From Raphanus sativus (Eukaryota > Streptophyta > Magnoliopsida > Brassicales > Brassicaceae), in NCBI RefSeq assembly GCF_000801105.2, contig NC_079511.1:25420638-25484637 (forward strand): a stretch of 64,000 nucleotides of DNA, given 5' to 3'. Position numbers and translations under genes: made by a program. Shown here in pieces: positions 54,101 to 64,000 of this stretch (its first letter is position 1; each line of letters opens with the position of its first letter). The notes below the pieces were generated by a model that searched no databases, was not told the origin of the DNA, and was given only the letters and a program-made list of their open reading frames with translations.

Positions 54101-55095
54101 CTAAATTGGTATATATTATTATATTACAACAGAAGTCATGACTTCTAATTCATGTATGATTTTTTTTTAAAATGGACTACTTACTAGATTTGGTCACACT
54201 GCATTTTTATCTATTATAAATCTTCATATTAAATAATATCATTAAATATCTTCATTTTTATTTAAGGCTAAAAATAAATATTAATTTAAAAAAAAATCTA
54301 ACAAAATCTTTGAAGAATCTTTTCAGAATCCTTTTAGAATTTATTTTCGAAAATTGGTTAATTTAAATTTTAGTTGTCATAAAATATAATCAGAGATTTA
54401 AATTTAATTTAGTTTTGATTTATAAACAAAAAATAAAATTATATAAAATATTGTAATGATAGTAATAGCCACTTAAAATGATTACTTTTCAAAAATAAAA
54501 TTTACAAAGATTCTAAAAAGATTTTGTTGGAAAGCAATATCCATTTCTGTTTAATTATATAACATGTATAAAAAATTAACTTATCTTAAAATTTTATATA
54601 TACAAGGACATATTATATAATCTGAATAAACAAAACAAATTACTAAAAGAAATCTAGCACTTTGAATTGCGGATCGGGATTATAGTAAATTTAATACAAA
54701 ATAATTCAGAAGTATGTCATTTCTAACAAATCTAACATTTTAATTAAAACTACTATATTGAACTAAATATGATAAAATTATTTTAAATCTCAGTTCAAAA
54801 AAAAATATTTTAAATTGATAAGTTAGTATATTTTATTTTCATAAATATAAAACCTTTATTCTAAAAATATAATATGTTGGTAGAATGATTAACATTAATA
54901 AACTATATAATACATGTATAAAATGTTAAATTTTCTTAAACTTTTATATATACAATAATTTATTATATAAACTGAATAAACAAAACAAAATTTTCAAAGA
55001 AATCTAACACTTTGAATTACGGATCAGGATCATAGTAAATTAAATATAAAATACATACATAATAAGAAGCAACATGTAATATATATATATATATA
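54101..55095. repeat. AT-rich Helitron-like sequence with an internal tandem duplication
   Basis: Bases 54545-54700 and 54895-55060 are diverged copies (shared CACTTTGAATT(G/A)CGGATC, TTATATATACAA, AACTGAATAAACAAAACAAA). No coding. Ends in a (TA)n run at 55078-55100. Confidence 0.6.
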
Positions 55096-55639
55096 TATAT
55101 TTATGAGAAATTGTCTAAACTACCACTTTCTTGATACCACTTTTCATTTTTACCTTAATCACTTATACCATTAAAAATTTAATAATAGAAAGACCATTAT
55201 ACCCTAATTAATTAAACCTAAGACTAAATACGTCGACGTCGACTATCAACTCTATCTTCTTCGTCGATGTGATGTGAGAATCCGGCGAGCTTCAGCTAAG
55301 GATACGATCGGATATTTGAGATGTCGGCGGATTGCTTTTGTGATGGAAGTGAGACATTGGGATGAGCCAAGTGAGGCATAATCGCCATGATTGCGATAGA
55401 GTGGCGAGAAGAGAAAAAGGACTTGGATTTGGGAAGGAATTGAAGCTGCAATGATACCAATCAGACAACTCGGTGCAGATATTCTCACCATCCAAGAAAA
55501 TAAAGTATTATACCAACCTTTTCTAAACTCTTTGTCTTTCAAATTGATTTTGAAGTCTCTTTTGAGTTGATGAATGGATGTGTAAATGTTTATAGGTGAG
55601 ACCGCTAAGATATGATGATTTTCGGAAATCAATGGCAGT

Positions 55640-56100
55640 AATCGAGCGTTGGAACTCGGAGTTTGGCTCTAATTGAGTATGGGAGGTTGATCTCCCTGTC
55701 GACGAGGTCCCTCCTGAGCTTCCTGAACCAGCTCTTGGCATCAACTTCGCAAGGGATGGTATGGCAGAGGAAAACTGGGTTTCTCTGATTGCAGTTCACT
55801 CGGATTCTTGGCTCATCTCTGCTGCCTTTTACATTGGTGCACGTTTCTCTTTTGATAAAAACTAGAGGTATAACTTTTCCTTCTCTTCCCACTGTTCTAT
55901 GTTCTTGTACACATTGTTTGGTGGTAACTTGTAGTTTTCTTGCCTCTGAGTTGAATGAATTTGTTTCAGGATGAGGCTGTTCCAGATGATAAATGATCTT
56001 CCAACCATTTACGAGGTTGTAACCAGCAAAGCAAAGCAATCCAAGGATCAATCTGCAAACAGTGGCAGAAGCAAGTCTAGTGGTGTCACTCAAACGGACA
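55640..56100 (+). pseudogene. Captured Alfin-like PHD protein fragment
   Basis: Exon 55677-55867 reads [40 protein letters not shown] and [20 protein letters not shown], ending in a stop (KN*R). After a retained GT/AG intron, exon 55970-56090 reads LFQMINDLPTIYEVVTSKAK and QSKDQSANSGRSKSSG. This is the DUF3594 part of Alfin-like (AL) chromatin readers. The N-terminus and the H3K4me3-binding PHD finger are missing and there is an in-frame stop before VWEV as well. Confidence 0.88.
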
Positions 56101-56199
56101 TAAAACTCTTCTTTGAGGCTGTGTGGAGAGGTTTTACGTCTAAGGCTTCTGGGAGATCATCATCATCCAACTAGAATCGGTTTCGTTGAGTTTGTCATG

Positions 56200-56505
56200 G
56201 TAAACCCGTCGTTGCTCTTTTACCAGCTTGCTATCAGAGCTCCTTTGGGACAGAACACTGTAATAATATCTCTCTCAACCAAAACTGATCTTCTTCATTT
56301 TATCAAAATCCACGCCATCTAATAGTTAACTTGTTTCTTGTGTGTAGGTTCTTCTTAGGGGACCTGAGAACTCACATGAGGCAGTGAAGCATTTCGGCCC
56401 TGCTCCTGGTGTGCCACACAGTCACTCCAAGCCGTATGTTCGGTCCAAGGGAAGGAAGTTTGAGAGGCCAGAGGAAAGAGGAAGAGCTGAGGTTTCAAGG
56501 TTTAA
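56200..56505 (+). pseudogene. Captured ribosomal protein L18 (eL18) 3' fragment
   Basis: 56215-56259 reads LFYQLAIRAPLGQNT; after an intron (56260-56347, GT/AG kept) 56348 onward reads [40 protein letters not shown], and the genuine C-terminus GFKV-stop follows in a shifted frame (TAA at 56503). eL18 is a large-subunit ribosomal protein; this copy lacks its first two thirds. The retained intron means it was copied from DNA, not from mRNA. Confidence 0.88.
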
Positions 56506-56789
56506 GAAACATTATCTCTGCGTTTTTGAACTTGATTCTCAGAGTGTTTGTTTGCTTCTTTACTTAAATCTCTATTCTCGTTGCTTCTCGTTTGCTTCTC
56601 ATTAGTGAATTGTTGCTTCTCGTGTGCTTGCTTCAGACAATATGTTTAGGTTTTGTTTCTACTGGATTCATCGTGTGTTGAGTCACTTACATTAAGCTTT
56701 TATAATATCAAAATCTTATTCATAATATGCTCGAAGTACAACACTTAAAAAACAAGAATGTTATTTGAGAGGCAACGCAACAGCCAAGA

Positions 56790-56963
56790 ACCCTAGAAGC
56801 TTTTCTTGTTGTCCTGAAGCTTGGTGAAGAAGTCACTGATGTGCGCAGTGACCTCTTGAGTTTCTCTTGGTTAACGAAGTGACCAGCATCTTCAATTACA
56901 ACAACCTCTAGAAGATGTAGAACATCTGCAGCAAATTCACCACCGTCAAAGTACTCTTTAACC
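56790..56963 (-). pseudogene. Captured soluble epoxide hydrolase C-terminal exon
   Basis: The minus strand after a CAG acceptor reads VKEYFDGGEFAADVLHLLEV, VVIEDAGHFVNQEK, then a shifted reading of EVTAHISDFFTKLQDN. EDAGHFVNQE contains the catalytic His of plant alpha/beta-fold epoxide hydrolases. A two-base-type indel breaks the frame after NQEK. It lies in the opposite orientation to the Alfin-like and RPL18 pieces. Confidence 0.8.
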
Positions 56964-56999
56964 CTGAAATAAATGTATACATCTGCAATAAATAAATGT

Positions 57000-58400
57000 A
57001 TAAACTCTTTTTTTTGGCATCAAATGTATAAACTTTTATAAATAGCTTATAAGTTCTTGTAAATAGTTTTATAAACCCTTTTAAAAATAACCTTTGTAAT
57101 ATATAAAGCCTTATAAAAGACTATGAATCATTTATAGTGACTTTATAAATATTTATAAATCATCTGTACACCTTATAAATAGTTTATAAACTATTATAAA
57201 TAATTTACATACTTTTATAAACCTTGAATCTGATCTTGTTTGGTGCTAATGTGGTTGCTGTATCTGAAGATATCTCATTGCTAACACAATCTAGCAAACA
57301 AAATTGTTTTATAATCATTTATAAATGGTGTATAAACTTTATAAATTAATTTTACAAACCCTTATAAATTATTTACATACTTTTATAAACCTTTATAAAT
57401 TATTATACAAACAATTATAAATAATTTTATAAGTCTTTTTAAATTGTTATAGATTCTTTAGTTGATTTATAAACTTATACAACTCTTATAATATTCCTTA
57501 TAAATTGAATATAAGCTTTCATAAAGTTTTTATAAACCCTTATTAGTAGTATACATACCCTTTATAAATTATTTATAAACTTTCATAACTTTATTATAAA
57601 CATTTATAAATGGTTTATAGATTTTATAACATGTTTTATATGCCTTTATAAATGGTTTATATACTCTTACCATTGATTTTACATACCCTTATAAATTTTT
57701 TATAATCCTTCATAATGGTGTATTAACTTTATAAATTGTTTTTATAAACTCTTATAAATTATTTGCATACCCTTATAAATTTTTATAAATTATTATACAA
57801 ATCATTATACAAATCATTATAAATTATTTTATAAGGCTTTCTAAATGGTTATAGACTCTTTTAGTTGATTTATAAACCTATACAACTCTTATATTACCTC
57901 TTATAAATGAATTTATAAATTCTTATAAATAATGATTTTATAAACCCTTATAAATGATTTTATAAACCCGTATAAAACATTTACATATTCTTATAAATTA
58001 TTGATAGACCCTTATAAAATCTAGTTGTACTTAAATTAGACTTTTCATTTGACCATAATCTTATTTTATAAACTCTTATAAATTGTGTTATGAAGATTAA
58101 TAAATTTTAATCTTTGGAATATATTTATAAATATATTTATAAACTGTTATAAATAGATTTATATTTCATATATATTTTATCAACTCTTATAAATATGTCC
58201 TAAACCCATCAACACAAAAGAAAAAGCTCTTATAAACCCTTATAAGATGATATAAATCATTACAGAATATTTATGAATTCTATAATTACACATACAATAA
58301 TGATTCTTTTGGTTAGAAAATGATTTTGTAAATAATTATAAATAATTTACAAACATTTACATGAGAATTATAAAAAATTTGTAAGAATTTATAAATCTTG
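57000..58400. repeat. TTATAAA-rich degenerate minisatellite
   Basis: Around 70 degenerate units of about 20 bp built on CTTATAAATTATTTATAAAC-type sequence, filling the middle of the Pack-MULE. The unit is partly palindromic (TTTATAAA). Confidence 0.85.
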
Positions 58401-58427
58401 AGATATTGAGATTCAGTTGTTTTCAGT

Positions 58428-58640
58428 CTCAGGCTGCAGTACCAACTATCTCTTTGTCCAAAACACTAGAAGAAAATGGTTCAGAGATGGTGGCAACAGT
58501 GGTAAATCTTTCACATTTTGTGTTTGGCATATTTCAGCTCTGCTTTATGAGCAATAGAGTGAGGTGGAGGAGACACAAGACTGATAATTTTGAGCCTGTT
58601 TCGGTATGTACGCAGTGGATTGGGTTGAGTTTTGCAAGTA
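58428..58640 (+). other. Possible further captured exons, unidentified
   Basis: An exon-like stretch after CAG reads SQAAVPTISLSKTLEENGSE, MVATV and is followed by GTAAATC; another at 58560-58600 ends at GTATGT. Higher GC than the surrounding minisatellite. Parent gene not recognised. Confidence 0.3.
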
Positions 58641-59053
58641 CAAACTCCATTGGAGCTAGATTCAAATGATTTACAAAACGTTATAAATTAGTTTATAATT
58701 AACTTATAGTCTGCAGTAGATATTTTATAAAGTATTATAAATTAATTTTATAAAGCTTTTGTAACACAAGACGGAAGAAGACTAAACAGATCCTCCTTCT
58801 CATCATCGTGACTACTCTCCCCCATGGAAATTCTTGATATCTTTCAGCAACAGCGCTGTGTAACTGCTCTTGTCGTCTTCTTCCTTTGATTGCAACAACA
58901 ACGTTTCTAGACTGAAATCGAAGTCCCGTGATTTCCTCAACGATCTGCTTCTGCTTATCACTTGAGGTTTCGTGACTTAAGCAGATTCATTTTCTCTTTT
59001 TATCATCTTCTCCTTGTTGTCTCCTTTAATCGCGTTCTGATTTAGTTCCTCCA

Positions 59054-59362
59054 ATGGCTTTCTCGATCTCGTCCTCACCGCCGCCGTCTTCGCTCGATCT
59101 CATCCTCGCCGTCGATGCTCGATCTCATCCTCGCCGTCGTCGCTCGATCTCATCGTCGTCATTCGGTCTTGTCGCGTCGCCATCGTCATCACTCAAATCT
59201 CGTCCTCACCGCCGCCGTCTTCGCTTGATCTCATCCTCGCCGTCGATGCTCGATCTCATCCTCGCCGTCGATGCTCGATCTCATCCTCGCCGTCGTCACT
59301 CGGTCTTGTCGCGTCGCCATCGTCATCACTCAATCTCGTCGCGTTGTCGTCTCTGTCGTTGA
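59054..59362. repeat. Tandem repeat of 24-27 bp (CTCGATCTCATCCTCGCCGT)
   Basis: At least seven copies, and a larger duplication (59060-59150 against 59205-59300). The open frame across it (Ser/Arg/Pro-rich) is a by-product of the repeat. Confidence 0.75.
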
Positions 59363-59543
59363 GCTCAACGAAGATTTCTCTCGGCAAAAGAAATGATAAG
59401 AAATTAGGTTAGATTGTGAGAGAGGTGTTCTTGTCTTTTATCAATTAATGATTTAGGTATTTTTGAAAATGTTCTCCTTCTTAGTGTATATATGAAAAGT
59501 GGTACCAAGAAAAGTGTATAAATAAAATTTCCCCTATATTTAT

Positions 59544-59742
59544 TTATTTATTTATTTATATGTGATCATTTGAAATAGTTAGTTAATTAACAGCATGAAA
59601 ACTATAAAATTATTGTAGTTGAAATAGTGATTTAAACATTTAAATATATGAATAATCTTAAAATATATACTAATTAAATAAACAAAATATATATATAAAC
59701 ATGAAAATAAATATCCGCACGATTGTGCGGGTCAAAATCTAA
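59544..59742 (+). mobile_element. Helitron 3' end (plus strand)
   Basis: Perfect hairpin CCGCACGATTGTGCGG followed by GTCAAAATCTAA and T (59742/59743). The Pack-MULE at 55105-59534 is inserted just upstream, probably inside this Helitron. The 5' end may be 52949. Confidence 0.75.
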
Positions 59743-60307
59743 TTAATATAGTAGATGAGGTGTGTCTATCACTTTTTAAAACAAAATAACTTTCCGTTTA
59801 TTTTTTATTGGATATATTGTTTCAAACTTTCATATTTATTTGTATCTTCTTCTATATTTTTGGATCATTATTTCATTATTTAACTTATAAATATATATAA
59901 AATCGGTAAAATAGTTTTTATTGTCACCTTCTATGATAGTGTAATATTTCATAAATTTTGAAAGTTTTTAACAAATTAAACTTTTAGTTTCGTAGATTTA
60001 TATTATGAGTATATTTGAAGTTGTATACTTGTTCTTTCTCCATCAAATAGATTATACTTGTTCTTTCTCCATCAAATAGATTATTTCAAACTTTCGCATA
60101 TACTTCAGCGGTTTCACATATACTTCAACTTTGGTTCCGATATCTCTCTACCATCCCTCCTATCAACTTTGGTTTTTTTGTATAAATAAAATTTTAAACT
60201 GTGGGCTCAGAGCCCAAACTCACTTACCCTTCATGGGCTGTAAGCTTTTCCTCCCTTTATACAATTCAATAGAAAGTCCGTCTCAAAAACCATACAACTC
60301 TCATCTA
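59743..60307. other. Intergenic sequence between two Helitrons
   Basis: A 30-bp tandem duplication at 60025-60085 (TTGTTCTTTCTCCATCAAAT). No gene recognised. Confidence 0.5.
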
Positions 60308-61031
60308 TCAATACTATTATTTATGAAGTGACTTTGCTTACTTGTCATGTTCTCTATAATTTTAGCTAATTTTGCTTATTTGTCATATTTTTATTAAGTT
60401 TAACCTAAATTATCGTTGATGTATTATTTATTTTGAGTTGAGTCACTAAATCATTAATTTAAAATAATAGTTTTGATGAATATTCTATATAAATACAAAA
60501 GAATTTTATTTTATTAATATTAATATTAAATTTATATGTTATATTAGTTTTTCTTATTTGTCATATTTTTATTAGGTTTTAGACTTTTAGATAAGTTATT
60601 AATTTATTATTAATTTCTAACTATTCACTAATTTATTTTAATGATATAAAGTTTATATGTTATATGCTATATTAAATAATTGATTACAAAATAATATTTT
60701 AGAATTATCAAAAATAAGATAATTCTTCTATATATATTCTGTTTTTGTGCCTATCTGAAAACAATATTTTAATTATAAAAGTTAAAAAAATTAAGATACA
60801 AAATAATTTATTATTAAATATTAGTCAACAAAAAAATATAAATATATTTCTAAACTATCTCTAAGATATGAGTGTTTTAAAAATAATAAATATATATAAA
60901 TATTTTGATGTTTGATTTAACTATTTAAAAACATAAATAATAATTTATTATGCTGGTTTTAGATTAATAAGAAATAAACTAATAAGTATTTATAAGAAAT
61001 TTATGCCCGCATGTGCAGGCAAAACACCTAG
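60308..61031 (+). mobile_element. Small non-autonomous Helitron (724 bp)
   Basis: Starts A-TCAATACTATTATTTATGAA at 60308 and ends with hairpin GCCCGCATGTGCAGGC, then AAAACACCTAG and T (61031/61032). Its first 200 bp are closely similar to 30244-30480 (shared TTTTGCTTATTTGTCATATT), so it belongs to the same family as the Helitron cluster and gives a model of an uncomplicated copy. Confidence 0.88.
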
Positions 61032-61170
61032 TGCAAATAATAACTATATTATTATACTGGAGAGGGTGATGGGCCTTTTCGTCAAATTAAAATCGGAGAG
61101 ATTACTCACCCGGCGACCTTATCCCTTTCGCCGGTGAGTCAATCTCAGATCTACCCAAAAATTAACCAAC

Positions 61171-62076
61171 ATGGAGGACGAAGACGAGACTCAATCTCCA
61201 CGTGATTCCCTCTCACCAGCTCCGATTATGCCTACGAGCGACGACGTCACGGTCGCCTCAGCGACGAAACGGCCTCCCTCCTCCTCCTCCTCTCAACAAT
61301 CTCCGTTGACTTTAACGGTTCACACTCCCTCCGTTACCGTTACCGTTAACAAAAACGGACGAAGCGGAAGCGGAGGAGGAGGAAGAGACGATTGCTGGAG
61401 CGAGGAAGCGACGAAAGTTCTAATCGAAGCGTGGGGGGATCGATTCTCGGAGCCGGGGAAAGGAACGTTGAAGCAGCAGCAGTGGCACCAAGTGGCTGAG
61501 ATCGTGAACGAGAGTGGCCAATGCAAGTACGCCAAAACGGATGTTCAGTGTAAGAACAGGATCGATACGGTTAAGAAGAAGTATAAGCAAGAAAAGGCCA
61601 AGAATGGGCCTAGTAAATGGGTTTTCTTCAAAAAGCTCGAGGCTTTGATCGGTGGTGGTGGCGGGAAGGCTCCAGCGCGTAGTACTAGTAGCTCGGGGGG
61701 TCCAATGAGGTGGCATTTTAGGAAACGAAGTGCTTCCGACACTGACTCTGACTCTGATCCTGACCCTCAACCTGAGCCTTCTCCTGAGAGTCTCCCTCCG
61801 AAGCGGGTGAAGATGGATGAGTCTGGAGTTGGAGATGTGGCGAGGGCGATACTTGGGTTCACCCAGGCTTATGAGAAGGCGGAAACTGCGAAGCTTAAGC
61901 TGATGATGGAGTTGGAGAAGGAGAGGATGGAGTTTGCCAAGGAGATGGAGTTGCAGAGGATGCAGTTCTTGAAAACTCAAATGGAGATAACGCAGAACAA
62001 TCAAGAAGAGGAGAGGAGCAAGCGTGACGGTGATGATGATGATAATGTTAAGATTAATGGCGATGTAAGTAGCTGA
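61171..62076 (+). CDS. ASIL1: Trihelix transcription factor (ASIL/6b-interacting protein type)
   Basis: Single open frame of 301 aa. A trihelix (Myb/SANT-like) DNA-binding domain spans about residues 73-162, starting [19 protein letters not shown], with the central [10 protein letters not shown] and [20 protein letters not shown] and closing [11 protein letters not shown]. An acidic Asp-Ser-Pro-rich stretch follows (about 190-215), then a basic PPKRVKM signal-like motif and a C-terminal coiled coil ([20 protein letters not shown]). ASIL proteins repress seed maturation genes in seedlings through GT-type elements. Assignment to ASIL1 rests on domain layout and gene order relative to the dormancy gene; I have not compared it with ASIL2. 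The frame ends GGCGATGTAAGTAGCTGA, which contains a possible GTAAGT donor, so a longer spliced form cannot be excluded. GC content is far above its surroundings. Confidence 0.85.
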   Translation: MEDEDETQSPRDSLSPAPIMPTSDDVTVASATKRPPSSSSSQQSPLTLTVHTPSVTVTVNKNGRSGSGGGGRDDCWSEEATKVLIEAWGDRFSEPGKGTLKQQQWHQVAEIVNESGQCKYAKTDVQCKNRIDTVKKKYKQEKAKNGPSKWVFFKKLEALIGGGGGKAPARSTSSSGGPMRWHFRKRSASDTDSDSDPDPQPEPSPESLPPKRVKMDESGVGDVARAILGFTQAYEKAETAKLKLMMELEKERMEFAKEMELQRMQFLKTQMEITQNNQEEERSKRDGDDDDNVKINGDVSS

Positions 62077-62605
62077 CAATTTGAACACAAATGTTAAGAT
62101 TATGGTAATTTGCTATGATTAAAAAACTTATTTAGATTGCTGGCTTAGGGTTTGATGTTGTTGTACTTCGTGGGATATGTAAATGTAGAAGTTTATTGCA
62201 GGGGTTCAGAGAACTGTGATGACCTTGTTGTTGTTATGTTATCTTGTCTGAAACATGTTTCTGTTTTCTTAGAATCAGAAACAAAGATTCACACTTGTCT
62301 TGGTATAAACCTGAAAAGAGACACAACTTATAAGAATATACTCACCGTGTCTTTAAGTACATTGAGATTAGAGAAACATTAGGAAGAAACCATTGATTAG
62401 GTAGCAGCATCATAATCCATAATTAAAACCTCCTTAATTAAGCTAGAGCTAATAATTAACCTCACTAAATATATTCAATGCTTCTCTTTCTCCATCGCCT
62501 CTATAAAACCATTCTCCTCGCAGGAGAAATAATGAAAGGTTAAGAGACATTAAAATAAAAACCCAAATAATTTCAAAATATTTTTTTAGATAATATTTTG
62601 ATCGG
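62077..62605. promoter_or_regulatory. Region between trihelix and dormancy genes
   Basis: Contains the trihelix 3' UTR and the dormancy-gene promoter with TCTATAAAACC (about 62499, in a CT-rich setting). The short open frames here have no recognisable domain. Confidence 0.45.
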
Positions 62606-63674
62606 ATGGGGTTCTTACACAAGCTGTGGGATGACACGGTGGCCGGACCAACTCCAGAAAATGGTCTGGGAAAATTGAGAAAGCATGTTTCATTAGCCAC
62701 TGTCCAATCTCCTCCTCTCTCCACCGATCAAGTCACAAGAAGCATTGTCGTTACCAAGGGGAATAACAATGTTCGTGGGCTCCGGAAATTGAAGATGGGT
62801 CCGGGTCGTGCTCCGGATTCTCCGACCGGGTCAAGGAGCACCCCGAGAACGCCTCTAACCCGTATTTATTTCTCCTTCCTTTAATAAAACTAAGATTAAT
62901 TTACGATACAATTAGGAACTAACCACAAATCAGATTCAAAAGAAAATTTAATTTGTTTTTTTCTTCAATTAGGAAGTTATTAAAGTTATGATAGATTATG
63001 CATTTTAATTTTTATAACATTCAATCATTCCATAACACATGCATCTATACTTTGCTACTTCCATTGAGACTTGTACGCATGCGTATGCATGGTTTAAACT
63101 TTAAAGGTGTCACGTAATGATAGATTTTGAATACATTTCTTTAACATATCATTGTTTGTTAAATTAAAGAATAAATAGCAATTAATATAAATTAGAGAAG
63201 AACAGAATGAATGTTTTTTGGGTGCAATCATATTAACATATGAATGCTGATTATTAGAGTTTGAATTTTTGGAGAACGAATGAACTGGTATGTTCAATGA
63301 AAGTTTACAGAAGAACACAATAAATAAATCAAAACTAAAGATATTCCCATAAAGTTAAGTAAGCAAAATAAAATAACATTATAGCTTATCAAAAATCGCA
63401 TTTTGATATAGCAATTAAAGCCTCATGTTGATAAACGCATTATATGCAGCTGGGACACCATGTGATAATTTTGGACCATTCAGCGCCGATAAAACCCCAT
63501 CCGCTGGTGAAGTTGATGCCTCGAGTTTCACTACTTATGAATGGTTAGTATAATATCTGCATCACTTAATTTCCTCATGGATTCACTTATATATGTAACT
63601 ACATTACATATAATCCTTTCTGCTATGTGTTTATGCTAAAATACAGGATTGTGATAAACGCATTGGACCGTTGA
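62606..63674 (+). CDS. Dormancy/auxin-associated (DRM1/ARP) family protein
   Basis: Three exons: 62606-62861, 63450-63543, 63647-63674; phases agree and give 125 aa. The N-terminus MGFLHKLWDDTVAGPTPENG and LGKLRK are the family signature (LxKLWDDxVAGPxPxxGLGKLRK); the middle has TPRTPLTPGTP; the C-terminus is FTTYEWIVINALDR (family: YDWVVISALDR). Members are induced in dormant buds and by sugar or stress and repressed by auxin; molecular function is unknown. Reading straight through the first donor would give a shorter protein ending at 62884, which lacks the conserved C-terminus. Confidence 0.9.
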
Positions 63675-64000
63675 AGAGAAAGAGAAGAAAGTTCTACGGG
63701 TTTTTGTGTGTAAATATTAATAACCTATGCATGTAATATGCAAAAATTTACTGATATGGTAACTGTTAAATAATGTCTCTTTTTAACAATGATTTAGTAT
63801 TATATAACAAACCATAAAATTATTACAACTATTACATAAATCAAAAGATAAATACTTGGACCAAGTTGACCATTACAAAACCACGATATAAGACACTACC
63901 TCCCTCTCAGACAAACAACATGTCTAGACCCCAGGAAATTTGGAACCCAAACCCAACCCCCTTTTATTTCAACGTTATTTTATTGCTTGGCATACAAGCC
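63675..64000. other. 3' flank at the window edge
   Basis: No gene recognised. A T-rich and then C/A-rich tail (63900-63960) could belong to the UTR of the next gene, which lies outside. Confidence 0.3.

Larger units (their letters stand above)
55105..59534 (+). mobile_element. Pack-MULE-like element (4.43 kb) with at least three captured gene fragments
   Basis: Perfect 9-bp target duplication TATATTTAT (55096-55104 and 59535-59543). Ends GAGAAATTGTCTAAACTACC and, complemented, GGGGAAATTTTATTTATACA; both arms continue with CACTTTTC(A/T)TGGTACCACTTTTCAT-like sequence. Captured pieces: Alfin-like, RPL18 (plus strand), epoxide hydrolase (minus strand), and perhaps others at 55250-55640 and 58430-58640. 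The long middle part is a TTATAAA-rich minisatellite. No MURA transposase, so movement would depend on another element. Confidence 0.88.

Noticed and set aside
59054..59362. 102-codon Ser/Arg-rich frame that looks like an SR-type protein
   Set aside because: Produced entirely by a 24-27-bp tandem repeat within the Pack-MULE; no RRM domain or splice context.
52949..59742. One single 6.8-kb Helitron from the 5' end at 52949 to the 3' end at 59742
   Set aside because: An opposite-strand Helitron end (53804), a LINE and a Pack-MULE lie between, so the pairing is possible but not supported enough to annotate as one element.
61420..62088. 222-codon minus-strand open frame across the trihelix gene
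   Set aside because: Shadow of the high-GC, repeat-rich trihelix coding sequence on the other strand; composition is Leu/His/Arg-rich without a domain.
62152..62382. 76-codon plus-strand open frame after the trihelix gene
   Set aside because: No domain, no codon-usage signal by eye, and lies in the expected 3' UTR/intergenic region.

Overview
This window is plant nuclear DNA from a Brassicaceae genome, most likely Brassica or a close relative. The evidence is spliced genes with GT/AG introns and AT-rich intergenic sequence. The conserved genes run in the same order as a block I recall from Arabidopsis chromosome 1 (about At1g53860 to At1g54070): remorin, LURP-one-related, eIF2B alpha, FLZ zinc finger, ubiquitin-like genes, two GDSL lipases, a trihelix factor and a dormancy/auxin-associated gene. 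The Arabidopsis comparison is from memory and unchecked. Everything between these genes is dominated by transposable elements, many of which can be delimited to the base by target-site duplications (TSDs).

Layout. 1-2802: minus-strand Helitron body with captured pieces of a protein disulfide isomerase-like gene and a plasma-membrane H+-ATPase. 2990-5388: remorin gene whose last coding exon is split by a 543-bp hAT-type MITE. 6483-7091: LURP-one-related gene, then a TRIM retroelement and decayed copies of the lipid-binding-type gene's 3' end. 9232-11221: eIF2B alpha. 12369-12839: FLZ zinc finger. 13192-15690: hAT MITE, Stowaway with a nested Mutator-type element, and a small Helitron. 15835-28951: four divergent ubiquitin-like units (three ORFs, one fragment). 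A complete 8.1-kb CACTA transposon (17108-25189) is inserted upstream of the first ORF, with apparently intact TNPD-type (five exons) and TNPA-type (six exons) genes. 26949-34802: Mutator MITE, foldback MITE and a large Helitron cluster with repeated 5' termini. 35145-36872: PIF/Harbinger-type element. 38491-42364: probable Helitron containing a foldback Mutator element. 42665-50945: two tandem five-exon GDSL esterase/lipase genes separated by LINE, Helitron and Mutator insertions. 51651-52934 and 55105-59534: two Pack-MULE-like elements with captured host gene fragments (myosin-binding protein; Alfin-like, RPL18 and epoxide hydrolase). 60308-61031: small Helitron. 61171-62076: trihelix factor. 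62606-63674: dormancy/auxin-associated gene.

The host genes are ordinary housekeeping, defence and signalling genes and form no operon-like system. The notable biology is the insertion history: a recent hit in a remorin exon, three independent gene-capturing elements, a potentially autonomous CACTA, and a local family of ubiquitin-like proteins that have lost the C-terminal Gly-Gly needed for conjugation. All splice models were made by eye from reading frame and splice-site agreement; no alignments or searches were run.
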